Assembly (NCBI RefSeq): GCF_010894455.1
Contig: NZ_JAAIXY010000008.1
Coordinates: forward strand, 1 to 64,000
Source of the DNA: Myxococcus eversor
GTDB lineage: Bacteria > Myxococcota > Myxococcia > Myxococcales > Myxococcaceae
Direction: 5' to 3'
Length of the DNA: 64,000 bases
The position numbers were made by a program, and so were the translations under genes. The first letter of the stretch is position 1, and each line of letters starts with the position of its first letter. The notes below the pieces were generated by a model. The model was not told the DNA's origin. It did no database searches and saw only the letters and a list, made by a program, of their open reading frames with translations. Positions 8,276 through 17,102 of this stretch are shown here, one piece after another.

Positions 8276-10443
8276 AGATGGACCTCCAAGGTGAGCGAGG
8301 CCATCCGAGGCGACCCCGCGGTGAAATGTCTGGCTGGCACGAGGCTGGCCGGGGCGCTCGGGTTGAAGCGCGAGCTGTAGACGAACTCGCCATCCCTCCA
8401 GCGCGAGTCGAGGAGGTTGCGCACCTCCAGACGCAAGCCCAGCTCCCCTCGACGCAGCGCCATCTCCGCGTCCGCGAGGAACACCGCCTGGCTGCGCTCG
8501 TCGAAGGGCAGCGGACGTGGACCCAGGAACGTCAGGCCCGTGCCGATGGAGAACAGGGTGCCTTCGCCTCCCAGCCACTCCACCGGCCGCTCCCAGCCGA
8601 CATCCGCCCTGGCGACGAGCGGCGCGAAGTAGGGCAAGAGCGTGTCCGTCGCCGTCACGTACGCGTGCGCCACGGTGCCGCTCAGCGCCGCGACGAAGCC
8701 GGGCAGGGGACGCGCCTGGAGCGAGGCCGTCACCCCCGAGCGCAACGTTTCGCCCGTGTACACGGTGGTGCCCACCGTGTGGTCGAAGAAGAAGTCGTTC
8801 TCCACCTGCGAGCCGAAGGCGCTGAGCTGCGCGGCCCATCGCTCGCCGTCCTTCCTCGCTCCTAATTCCGCGCCGTGCACGGAGACGAAGGGGGCTCGCT
8901 CTCCTTCGGAGAGGCTTCGCGCCTGGGGAGAGCGGAAGCCGTCTCCATAGCTGGCGAAGAACCTCCACGACTCCGCGCCATCGGACAGCGCGTACTCCAG
9001 GCCCGCCTTCGCGCCCAGGTGCATGCCGAAGGCACTGCGCGAATAGCCCTGCCCGTCGTAGAAACGCGGGTCCCGGAACGCGAGCGCGTCGAAGACCTCC
9101 ACGCCCAACGCGTCCGCTCGGCCTCCCAGCCGCAGCGCCCAGCGGCCGAGCGACATCCTTCCTTCCGCCCAGCCCCAGACGTTCGTCTGTGTGAAGCGCG
9201 CGTCCACTTCGTCGGAGAAGAACGTGCCGTCCGACTCTCGATAGCGACGCTGTGACTGCTCCACGCCGTCCCGCCGCGCGCCCAGGCCGAGCTCCAGCGT
9301 CACGGGGCGACCGAACGTCGTCACGTTGCGGCGGTGCTCCGCTCGCGCTCCCAGCACCGTGGCGTCATTCGTCTGCTCCAGTCCGTCGCCCCGGTCGTCC
9401 ACCCGGTAGCCCGTGAAGTTGTTGCGCAGGCGCAGGTCGGAGATGACGCCGAAGAGCTCCAGCTTCGTGCGACCCTTGCCTGCTCGGGGGAGGTCCACTC
9501 CGAGCAGGAGCTGGTGTCGCGACACCGTGCCTCCCTGGCGCGGCGTGGACGCGGAGAAGAAGTCGCTGTTGCCCGTGAGCAGGTTGTCCTCTCGCACGAC
9601 TCCCGGTGAGTCGAAGCGCGTGACGTAGCTGGCGCCGAGTGCTCGCACGGTGAGCCCGTCTCCGAGGCGCGTCGTCGCCTGCGCGAGCAGTGACGCCCGG
9701 CCGTAGCCTCGCTGCGAGCCGTAGCCCTTGCCCTCGCCGAGCTCCACCGCCGCGAAGGTTGCCGGGTCGTCTCCCGGCCGCACCGTGGCCACGAGGCGAC
9801 GCTGACGGTACTGCCCCAGCGTGCCCGCGAAGTGGACGCCCTGCTCCTTCACGCCCAGGTCCATCCGCACCGTGCCCGCGACCGCGAAGTCGCCCTGCGA
9901 CGCGCGATACGAACCCTCCGTGACTTCAATCGACTGGACGACCTCCGGGATGACGAAGTTGGTGTCCGCGTAGCCCAACGCGTGGATGTGGCTCACCTCG
10001 TTCACCGGCAGGCCCGCGACGTCCAGCTCCACGTCCTGGCCGTGCAGCGCATCGAAGCCGCGCAGGAAGAGCTGGTGGGCCTTGCCTTCACCGCTGTGCT
10101 GCGAGGCCACCATCCCCGGGATGGCGCGCAACAGGTCGACGGCGCTGCTTCGCGGGGCCGCATCCAGGATGTCTCGGCCGAGCGTGACTTCTGAAGCGCT
10201 TCGTGGGGTCCTCGTGCCTTGGACCACCGTGTTCCCCACGGGCTGTGATTCCGGGGGGAGCGGTGCGTCCGCGGTGGTGGGGTCCTGTTCCTTCGGGTTG
10301 GTTTCGTGCTCACTCGTGGGTTCCGTGTTCGTCACGCGGGGCTGGTGCTCCGGACGCGCGTCGGCCTCTTGCGCCTTGGCGACGCAGGGCAGACACCACG
10401 CGAGAAGACATGTCGACAGCACTGCCAGGACACGCACGGACAT
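8272..10443 (-). CDS. TonB-dependent outer-membrane receptor
   Basis: A 723-residue receptor. Signal peptide MSVRVLAVLSTCLLAWCLPCVAKAQ, a Pro/Glu/Thr-rich linker, then a plug domain (APRSSAVDLLRAIPGMVASQHSGEGKAHQLFLRGFDA) and a long 22-strand-type beta-barrel ending in a typical terminal strand (RMASLTLEVHL). The ATG at 10443 starts the signal peptide; the open frame upstream lacks one. First gene of a three-gene overlapped operon. Receptors of this type import metal chelates, vitamin B12 or sugars with energy from TonB-ExbBD; no TonB or Exb gene is in the window. Confidence 0.93.
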   Translation of the reverse strand: MSVRVLAVLSTCLLAWCLPCVAKAQEADARPEHQPRVTNTEPTSEHETNPKEQDPTTADAPLPPESQPVGNTVVQGTRTPRSASEVTLGRDILDAAPRSSAVDLLRAIPGMVASQHSGEGKAHQLFLRGFDALHGQDVELDVAGLPVNEVSHIHALGYADTNFVIPEVVQSIEVTEGSYRASQGDFAVAGTVRMDLGVKEQGVHFAGTLGQYRQRRLVATVRPGDDPATFAAVELGEGKGYGSQRGYGRASLLAQATTRLGDGLTVRALGASYVTRFDSPGVVREDNLLTGNSDFFSASTPRQGGTVSRHQLLLGVDLPRAGKGRTKLELFGVISDLRLRNNFTGYRVDDRGDGLEQTNDATVLGARAEHRRNVTTFGRPVTLELGLGARRDGVEQSQRRYRESDGTFFSDEVDARFTQTNVWGWAEGRMSLGRWALRLGGRADALGVEVFDALAFRDPRFYDGQGYSRSAFGMHLGAKAGLEYALSDGAESWRFFASYGDGFRSPQARSLSEGERAPFVSVHGAELGARKDGERWAAQLSAFGSQVENDFFFDHTVGTTVYTGETLRSGVTASLQARPLPGFVAALSGTVAHAYVTATDTLLPYFAPLVARADVGWERPVEWLGGEGTLFSIGTGLTFLGPRPLPFDERSQAVFLADAEMALRRGELGLRLEVRNLLDSRWRDGEFVYSSRFNPSAPASLVPARHFTAGSPRMASLTLEVHL

Positions 10444-10656
10444 GGAGGCACCCACGGCGGGACAGCTCACGCTCCTGCGCCCTCGCTCACGCGGACTGCT
10501 CGCGTGACACCGCTGGCGCATCGCCGTGACAGCCCGCCGTCGTGGAGACGGGAAGCGATGTGCGATGACGCGTGAAAGACCTCGTGCTCACTCCGCGCAC
10601 ACGTGCGCGAGAGCACCGGGCTCACGCTCGATGGATTGTGGTGATGGGGGGCTGGA

Positions 10657-11076
10657 CTACGGGCCCTGTGGCATCGCCGTGGGTCTCGGCGAGGCTCCGG
10701 GCGCGACAGCGGGCCCGCGTGCGACTTCAGTCGTCCAGGAGACCCAGCGCACCACGGGCACATGGACCACGGCCCAGGTCGTCGCCACCGCGCTCAGGTG
10801 CTCCACCGAGCCGGTCAGGTGCTTGTGCCCCTCCTGACCGTGCCGCTCGTTCTTCTGACCGTCGGTCTTCCGAGGCTGCTCTGGCGACAGGGAAGAGGTC
10901 TCGGCTCGGGCCTCGTGGGAGTGGGCCTTTCCGCCATGACGGTGGACATGCGCCGAACCACCCAGCCCACCCGCGTGGCCCACCACCGCGTGCAACACCG
11001 GCGCGACGGCAAGCCCGTACACCAGGACCATCAGGCCCAGGCTCGCGAGGTCTCGTCGGTCGTGGGGATTCAGCAA
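10657..11076 (-). CDS. Histidine-rich membrane protein upstream of TonB receptor
   Basis: About 139 residues from a TTG at 11076 (LNPHDRRDLASLG). A hydrophobic helix (GLMVLVYGLAVAPVLHAVVGHAGG) is followed by a histidine-rich loop (SAHVHRHGGKAHSHEA, then RHGQEGHKH) and a second moderately hydrophobic segment (LSAVATTWAVVHVPVV). Such proteins often accompany metal-transport genes and may bind zinc, copper or cobalt. It lies 213 bases upstream of the receptor on the same strand and could belong to the same unit. The start codon is uncertain because no strong ribosome site is visible. Confidence 0.6.
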   Translation of the reverse strand: MLNPHDRRDLASLGLMVLVYGLAVAPVLHAVVGHAGGLGGSAHVHRHGGKAHSHEARAETSSLSPEQPRKTDGQKNERHGQEGHKHLTGSVEHLSAVATTWAVVHVPVVRWVSWTTEVARGPAVAPGASPRPTAMPQGP

Positions 11077-12118
11077 GGAGTGGTCAGCGGAGCAGGGGAC
11101 GGTGGCCGCCTCCTACCCGGCTTCCTCCGTGCGCGCAAGGCAACCGCGGTCTGGGTGTCCACGAGTTACTGCAATCAATGACATGCAGGCGCGTTCGCTC
11201 GGGTGCACCCGGGTGGCTTCGCGGCGTGGAGCCCGATTCACTCGAGGACTCAGCAGTCGAGTCTCGTGCTCGGACCGCGCGGCTTTCGCGCACCGCTTCT
11301 CCTGACCAGGGAGTTCGGATGACGACGGCGCTGGAGTGATTCGCCAGGCCGCTGGAGTCGGCGATTCACCCGCGCGTGTCGCTCGTTGTGCCGCGCGGAT
11401 GTCGATGGGCCAGGCGCGACGATGACGCCTCGATGTCCTTGCCCGGGAGTGGTCGTCCCGGTGCTCTACCCGTGCTGATGGACCCATGTCGGCGTTCTAT
11501 ACGGACAGGGCACGCTGTCCGGATGTGTGGCCCGTGTGTGATCTCACAACGCCCGGAAAGCAGCGCCCGCCGGCCGGAGGCTGTGCGGCCCGCGTGGCCT
11601 GGCACGCGCGTCGTGCGCTCACGGCGCCTCGCGGAGGGCTGCACTCAGCTTCTCGTTCGGATGTGTGAGGCCCGCGAGTCGTTGCGCTCACGGCGCCTCG
11701 CGGGGCCGCACTGAACTCCTCGTTTGGGTGTGTGAGGCCCGCGCGTCGTGCGCTCAAGGGGCCGCACTGAACTCCTCGTTTGGGTGTGTGAGGCCCGTGA
11801 GTCATGGCGCTCCCGGCCCCCATGGGGCGGTACAGCGCCCACCGTTCGGATGCTTCGCCCTCGTAGTTTGCGCCTACCTCTTCCGTGGTTCAGGAACGTG
11901 CCCACCGTCGCCCGGTGTGCCCGCCTGAGGTCGACTCCACGGTCCTTGGGCTCCTTCGCCCTCGTCCTCCCCCTGGGACGAGCCTTCCGCCGTCGCCTCG
12001 TCACTCCACCCAGGAGGTTGTCCACCAGTCCCCCTCGGGGATGTGGGTGCTGTAGCCCGCTTGACGCGGCGCATTGATTCCCGTGTCACCGAGGGCGGTC
12101 CGTCACTACAATCAGCAC
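11077..12118. other. Gene-free region of about 1 kb
   Basis: Open frames occur on both strands, but none has a recognisable domain, a convincing ribosome site or a consistent protein-like composition; their apparent peptide repeats (GPHTPKRG-type) only reflect the DNA repeat described separately at 11638-11816. A degraded relative of the repeat is visible near 11518-11545 (CCGGATGTGTGGCCCG). Promoter elements for the downstream glpD are not evident. The region looks like decayed or structural intergenic DNA. Confidence 0.6.
11638..11816. repeat. Degenerate tandem repeat, three units of 56-67 bp
   Basis: Units begin GCTGCACTCAGCTTCTCGTT (11638), GCCGCACTGAACTCCTCGTT (11705) and the same 20 bases again at 11761. 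Each continues (C/T)GG(A/G)TGTGTGAGGCCCG(C/T)G and ends near a GCGCTC. Spacing is 67 then 56 bases. The last two units are almost identical, so the duplication is recent relative to the first. Confidence 0.85.
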
Positions 12119-13816
12119 GTGCGTTCTGAATCCGCGGCGCTGCGCCAGTTGTCCACCGAAGGGGAAATCCCACCGACGAAGCCTCGCTCCGAGCGGCTGA
12201 AGTCCCTGGCCACCGAGGAGTTCGACGTCCTCATCATCGGCGGCGGTGTCACCGGCGCTGGCTCCGCGCGCGATGCCGTCCTCCGAGGACTCAAGGTCGC
12301 CCTCGTCGAGCGCGAGGACTTCGCCAGCGGCACGTCCAGCCGCTCGTCCCGACTCATCCACGGCGGCCTGCGCTACCTGGAGCACGGCCACCTGGGCCTC
12401 GTCTTCGAGTCCAGCATCGAGCGCCAGCGCCTGCTGAGGCTCGCGCCCCACCTGGTGCGCCCGCTCGCCTTCGTGTGGCCCGTCTATGCCGGCGCTCGCG
12501 TGCCTCGCTGGAAGCTCAACGCGGGCCTCATGCTCTACGACGCCCTCTCCCTCTTCCGGAACGTGAAGGGCTACAAGCGCCTCAACCGCGAGCAGCTCCA
12601 CGCCGCCGAGCCCGCCCTCCGCACCGACGCCCTCAAGGGCGGCGCCCGCTACTACGACGCCGCCACCGACGACGCCCGCCTCACCCTGGCCAACGCCCTG
12701 GGCGCCGCCGAAGCCGGCGCCGTCGTCCTCAATCACGCCTCCGTGCAACGCCTCATCGTCGAGGACGGACACGCCCGCGCCGCCGTCGTCGTCGACCACC
12801 TCACCGGCCAGGAAATCACGGTGCGCGCTCGCGCCATCGTCAACGCCACCGGCCCGTGGAGCGATGAGATTCGCAAGCTCGACGCCTCCGGCGGCAACGT
12901 GCACGCGGTGCGCGGCAGCAAGGGCGTCCACGTCGCCGTCCCTCGCGAACGGCTGGGCAACCGCGATGCCCTCACCCTGCTGTCCCCCAAGGACGGCCGC
13001 GTCATGTTCGTGCTGCCCGCCGACGACTTCACCATCATCGGCACCACGGAGACGAACACGCGAGCCCACCCCGCCGAGGTGCGCGCCAGTGAGACCGACG
13101 TCGCGTACCTCCTCGAGTCCGCGAACGCCTTCTTCCCCGAAGCCCACCTCACCCGCGCCGATGTCGTCAGCGCCTGGGCCGGCATCCGCCCCCTCTCCGC
13201 CACCGGCTACCATGGCACCCAGGCAGACCCGGGTAGCGCCAGCCGCGAGCACCACATCGACGTGAGCCCCACCGGCGTGCTCGCCATCAGCGGCGGAAAG
13301 CTCACCACCTACCGCGTCATGGCTCGCGATGTCGTGGACGCCGTGGAGCGTCAGCTCGGGCAGCCTCGTCGCAAGTCGCCCACCGAGACGCTCCCGCTGC
13401 CCGGCGGAGACATCCCCAGCATGGACGCGGAGCTGGCCGCCGCGCGCGAGACGGTGGGCGACGCGGCCACCGCCGCTCACCTGGTGCGCGCCTACGGCAG
13501 CCGCTGGCGCCGGGTGTGGGCCCTCACGCGCGAGGACGCCTCGCTGGCTCGTCCGCTCGCCGAAGGTCTGCCGTACCGCGCCGCCGAGGCCGTGTGGGGC
13601 GTCACCCACGAGTTCGTCCACTCGCTCTCGGATTTGCTCATCCGCCGACTCAAGGTCGCCTTCGAGACACGGGACCTGGGCCGAGGTGCCGCCCAGGTGG
13701 CCGCCGAGGTCATCGCCCCCCGCGTGGGGTGGGACGCCGCCGAGACACAGCGACAACTCGACACCTATGCCTCCGACGCGCTGCGTATCTTCGGCATCGA
13801 CAGCGCGGAGTCCTGA
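12119..13816 (+). CDS. glpD: Glycerol-3-phosphate dehydrogenase (FAD, GlpD type)
   Basis: About 565 residues. The N-terminal FAD fold is clear (FDVLIIGGGVTGAGSARDAVLRG), followed by the family hallmark GTSSRSSRLIHGGLRYLEHG and the C-terminal GlpD domain (PLPGGDIPSM onward, a helical region with VAFETRDLGRGAAQ). It oxidises glycerol-3-phosphate to dihydroxyacetone phosphate and passes electrons to quinone at the membrane. The GTG at 12119 is chosen; the same frame is open from a TTG at 12074, and neither has a strong ribosome site, so the first ~15 residues are uncertain. No glpF or glpK is adjacent. Confidence 0.92.
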   Translation: MRSESAALRQLSTEGEIPPTKPRSERLKSLATEEFDVLIIGGGVTGAGSARDAVLRGLKVALVEREDFASGTSSRSSRLIHGGLRYLEHGHLGLVFESSIERQRLLRLAPHLVRPLAFVWPVYAGARVPRWKLNAGLMLYDALSLFRNVKGYKRLNREQLHAAEPALRTDALKGGARYYDAATDDARLTLANALGAAEAGAVVLNHASVQRLIVEDGHARAAVVVDHLTGQEITVRARAIVNATGPWSDEIRKLDASGGNVHAVRGSKGVHVAVPRERLGNRDALTLLSPKDGRVMFVLPADDFTIIGTTETNTRAHPAEVRASETDVAYLLESANAFFPEAHLTRADVVSAWAGIRPLSATGYHGTQADPGSASREHHIDVSPTGVLAISGGKLTTYRVMARDVVDAVERQLGQPRRKSPTETLPLPGGDIPSMDAELAAARETVGDAATAAHLVRAYGSRWRRVWALTREDASLARPLAEGLPYRAAEAVWGVTHEFVHSLSDLLIRRLKVAFETRDLGRGAAQVAAEVIAPRVGWDAAETQRQLDTYASDALRIFGIDSAES

Positions 13817-14043
13817 GCCGGTCGAAAGCCCGCGCCCAGCGTTCGCCTGCTTACGCCCGCATGTCTCACCTCCTGAGAGAGTCGTCCTCCGCCTGACAGG
13901 CCCGCGAGCAGCCGGACGGCCAGCGTGCTTAACTTGCACGTGGGGAACGCGAAGCGATGTGCTCTCGTTCACCCCGGCCGTGGATCCACGCCGGCGCAGG
14001 TGACGTACCTATCCGCTGGCCGGGATGCTCAAGGAGAATGACG

Positions 14044-15825
14044 ATGAAGCGTTGGGTCTGGCTCGGGTTGCTCGGTGGGGCCGTGGCGTGCACCAAGGTG
14101 CCAGACCGTCCCCCCGTGGAGACCGAGGACGTCTGTCCCGGCACGGAGGAGATGTCGCTTCCCTCGCCCGCGCGGTCGTCTCTCGATGCGCAGGACGATG
14201 GCTCGGAGTCGGTGCTCATCACCTTCCGCCCCCGCATGTCCGCCAGCGCCATGGCGAACACGGACGCCTTCGCCGAGGACGCGCGGCGCGTGGGCGCCCA
14301 GGTCAGCCGGCGCTTCCCCCGGCTGAACACCGTGGTCGCGAAGGTGACGCCCGAGGCGCGCGCGGCGCTCGAGAGCAACCCCGACGTCCTGCGGGTGGAG
14401 CCCAACCGCCCCGTGCACGCGTTCGCCCTGCCGAGCCTGTCTCCCTCGCTCTGGCAGGCAGCGTTGCCGAACACGCGCGGCTCCATCGGTGAATACACCG
14501 ACGGCCTGAAGGCGGTGCAGGCGACCCAGGTCTGGGACGCGAACAACGATGGTGAGCTGGACACCGGCGCTCCGTCGGGCACGAACATCAAGGTCTGCAT
14601 CATCGACAGCGGCTGGGACAACCGGCACCCGGAGCTGGCGGCGGCGTACATCGGCGGCAAGGACTTCCTCGACGACGATGCCGAGCCGCTGGACCGGGGC
14701 ACGGTGGACGGCGTGCTGCAGTGGGGCGGCGGCCACGGCACCCACACGGCGGCCACCATCGCCGCGCAGCTCGGCGCGGGCGCGCGCGTGCGCCCCGGCG
14801 AGGAGCCCAATGGCGTGGCGGGCGTGGCGCCCACCGTGTCGCTGCTCGTGGCCCGCGTGCTGAACGTCAACGGTGACGGCAACACCGGCAACGTCATCGC
14901 CGCCATGGAGTGGTGCGTGGAGCAGGGCGCGAACATCGCCTCCCTGTCGCTGGGCTCCACGGTCAAGTCGGATGCGGAGGAGCTCGCGTTCAAGAAAGCG
15001 CACGACGAGGGCATGGTGGCCATCGCGGCCACGGGCAACCGCGGCACGAATGAGACGTCCTATCCCGCCGGCTACGACACGGTGATTGCCGTGGGCGCGG
15101 TGGACAACAACAGCGCGTGGGCGCCCTTCTCGCAGTTCGGCGACTTCGTGTCGCTGGTGGCGCCGGGCGTGGGCGTGCTGAGCGCGACCATCGTCGGTGG
15201 CGCGCCGTATGGCGACGTCCAGGTCTCCGGCACGCGCTACGCCTCCGAACCGCTCGAGTACACCGGTGTCGGTGTCTACACGGGGAAGATGGTGTACTGC
15301 GGCCTGGGCGAGCGCGTGGCCTCCTGCGGCACGGGCGCCACCTGCGAGGGCTTCGTGGCGCTGGTGGACCGGGGCGGCGGCATCCTGTTCGAGGAGAAGG
15401 CGCGCAACGCCATCCGCGCGGGCGCCAAGGCCATCATCGTCGGCAACAACACCACCGAGGATGGCGCGGGCAACTTCACGCTCACCACGCCCTCCACCCA
15501 CTGGGTGCCGACGACGTCCGTCACGCTCGCCTCCACCAACACCCTCAAGGGCCTGGCGGGACAGGACGCGACGGTGGACGTCACCGGCCTGGACTACCTG
15601 CGCCAGTCGGGCACGTCCATGGCCACGCCGCACGTGGCCGGAGTGGCCGCGGTGGTGTGGAGCGCGTGCCCCGCGCTCACCAACGACCAGGTGCGCGCGG
15701 TGCTCCAGGAGAGCGCGAGGGATTTGGGCGACACCGGCAAGGACCAGAGGTTCGGCTACGGGCTGGTGCAGGCCAAGGCCGCCGTGGACCTGGCGAAGCA
15801 GCGCTGCCCGACGCCCGCGCCGTAA
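14044..15825 (+). CDS. Subtilisin-like (S8) serine protease lipoprotein with PA insert
   Basis: A 593-residue lipoprotein (MKRWVWLGLLGGAVAC, lipobox AVAC). An inhibitor-I9-like prodomain (SVLITFRPRM... RVEPNRPVHAF) precedes the peptidase. The triad is visible: Asp188 (CIIDSGWD), His231 (GHGTHT) and Ser525 (GTSMATPHVAG). Between His and Ser sits a protease-associated domain of about 110 residues (YTGKMVYCGLGERVASC... NAIRAGAKAIIVGNN). The ATG at 14044 has AAGGAGA 7 bases upstream; an ATG at 14038 is too close to it. Expected to act outside the cytoplasm, anchored to a membrane; extracellular proteolysis suits a predatory lifestyle. Confidence 0.93.
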   Translation: MKRWVWLGLLGGAVACTKVPDRPPVETEDVCPGTEEMSLPSPARSSLDAQDDGSESVLITFRPRMSASAMANTDAFAEDARRVGAQVSRRFPRLNTVVAKVTPEARAALESNPDVLRVEPNRPVHAFALPSLSPSLWQAALPNTRGSIGEYTDGLKAVQATQVWDANNDGELDTGAPSGTNIKVCIIDSGWDNRHPELAAAYIGGKDFLDDDAEPLDRGTVDGVLQWGGGHGTHTAATIAAQLGAGARVRPGEEPNGVAGVAPTVSLLVARVLNVNGDGNTGNVIAAMEWCVEQGANIASLSLGSTVKSDAEELAFKKAHDEGMVAIAATGNRGTNETSYPAGYDTVIAVGAVDNNSAWAPFSQFGDFVSLVAPGVGVLSATIVGGAPYGDVQVSGTRYASEPLEYTGVGVYTGKMVYCGLGERVASCGTGATCEGFVALVDRGGGILFEEKARNAIRAGAKAIIVGNNTTEDGAGNFTLTTPSTHWVPTTSVTLASTNTLKGLAGQDATVDVTGLDYLRQSGTSMATPHVAGVAAVVWSACPALTNDQVRAVLQESARDLGDTGKDQRFGYGLVQAKAAVDLAKQRCPTPAP

Positions 15826-15834
15826 CCGCGCGAG

Positions 15835-16338
15835 TCAGTCCGCGCGCAGGGCCAGCATGGGTGAGGCGATGAGGCACGCGCCCACCCGGGCCTCCAGCGC
15901 GGCGGCGGCGTCCTCGCACGCCTCCACGCCGGTGACGACGAGGAGCTCGCGACTCCACGGCTCCTCCGTCCCGACGCCCACGCCGACACCGGTGCCGCCC
16001 CGAGGAAGGCTGAGGCCCACGAAGGCCACGGCCGCCGCGGCCGCCATCGCCATCTTCCCCCAGTGCCGCCACTGTCCCTCTCGCCGCGCGTGACGCACGG
16101 GCGCCGGGGCCTTCTGGGCGACGGCGAGCCGGGCCTCCAGCGCGGAGAAGCTCAGCGCGGGGCGGGCAGGCTCCCGGCGCGCGCGCTGGGTCATCCACCC
16201 GCGCTCCAGCCGCTGCCACGTCAACGCGTGCTTGCAGGCGGCGCAGACCTCCGCGTGCGCGCGCACCCGCGCGGCGTCCTCGGGTGCCAGCTCTCCGGCC
16301 AGCAGCGCGTCCAGCTCGCTCTCGCGGCAGGTGCTCAT
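15835..16338 (-). CDS. Anti-sigma factor with zinc-finger domain
   Basis: A 167-residue protein with the zf-HC2 motif HAEVCAAC (HxxxCxxC) at about residues 28-35, a single membrane helix at about 93-110 (KMAMAAAAAVAFVGLSLP), and an outer C-terminal part. This is the layout of membrane anti-sigma factors that hold an ECF sigma factor until a signal is received. Its ATG overlaps the sigma gene's stop by 4 bases (16335-16338), which confirms the pairing. Confidence 0.88.
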   Translation of the reverse strand: MSTCRESELDALLAGELAPEDAARVRAHAEVCAACKHALTWQRLERGWMTQRARREPARPALSFSALEARLAVAQKAPAPVRHARREGQWRHWGKMAMAAAAAVAFVGLSLPRGGTGVGVGVGTEEPWSRELLVVTGVEACEDAAAALEARVGACLIASPMLALRAD

Positions 16339-16928
16339 GGGCGTCCTCCTCCGACGTGGGCGGCCAGTTGCTCGCGCAGGCGCAGGCGCGCGCGGTGGAT
16401 TTCGTTCTTCACCTTCGGCAGCGACCAGCCCATCACCGAGGCAATCTCCTCATAGGCGAGCCCATGGTCGATGCGCAGCAGCAGCGCCGCCCGGCGCTCC
16501 GCGTGCAACATCCCCAAGGCCTCCGTCAAAAGCCCCGCCAGCTCCTGGTCCAGCAACAGGTCCTCCGGCGACGGCGTGGGCAGCACCGCCTCCACCTGGT
16601 GCGCGTGCTCCTCGTCCGCCACATCCACGTGAACCCCCCGGGTGCGGCGGGACTCCAGATAGACATGCCGGGCGATGCCCAACAGCCACGAGCCCACCCG
16701 GTCCTCGTCGCGCAGCGCGCCCAACCGCGAATGGGCCCGAACGAAGGTCTCCTGCGTGGCCTCGTCCGCGGCCGCCTCGTCGCGCAGGAGGTCTCGCAAG
16801 AAACGCCAGACGGCGGGGGAGTGCCGCTCGAAAATCACCCGGAAGGCGGCGGGGTCCCCCGTGCGCGCCCGGCGCAGCAGGCCGCGCTCCCCATCCGTGT
16901 CGGATGGAGGCGTACCCACCAGGACCAT
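16335..16928 (-). CDS. ECF RNA polymerase sigma factor
   Basis: About 197 residues from MVLVGTPPSD. Region 2 is seen in FRVIFERHSPAVWRFLRDLLRD and DEATQETFVRAHSRL; region 4 with its helix-turn-helix in LAYEEIASVMGWSLPKVKNEIHRARLRLREQL. Together with the overlapping anti-sigma gene it forms a standard sigma/anti-sigma operon. A GTG at 16952 could give 8 more residues; neither start has a strong ribosome site. GTGTCACG occurs twice upstream (16962-16969 and 17018-17025, 56 bases apart), which may be part of autoregulation, though this is weak evidence. Confidence 0.9.
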   Translation of the reverse strand: MVLVGTPPSDTDGERGLLRRARTGDPAAFRVIFERHSPAVWRFLRDLLRDEAAADEATQETFVRAHSRLGALRDEDRVGSWLLGIARHVYLESRRTRGVHVDVADEEHAHQVEAVLPTPSPEDLLLDQELAGLLTEALGMLHAERRAALLLRIDHGLAYEEIASVMGWSLPKVKNEIHRARLRLREQLAAHVGGGRP

Positions 16929-17102
16929 CTTCACGGCGGAGAGAAGAGCCACGGCCCTACCGTGTCACGAGAGGCCCGGGAGTTTCAGCGGCCCCGTCGA
17001 ATCCCTCACGGGTGGGGGTGTCACGGGATGCCCGCCTGGTCTTCTCCCAAGGGCCGGGAGCCAACCTTGTTGGGAAGTTGGCGTTGTTGGTATGAGAATC
17101 CC

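Noticed and set aside
11497..11823. Minus-strand ORF with GPHTPKRG-type peptide repeats
   Set aside because: The repeats come from the DNA tandem repeat; no start signal and no conserved protein-like features.
12086..13972. A 628-codon minus-strand frame opposite glpD
   Set aside because: The plus strand is clearly glpD; the antisense product is Gly/Val/Glu-rich shadow sequence.
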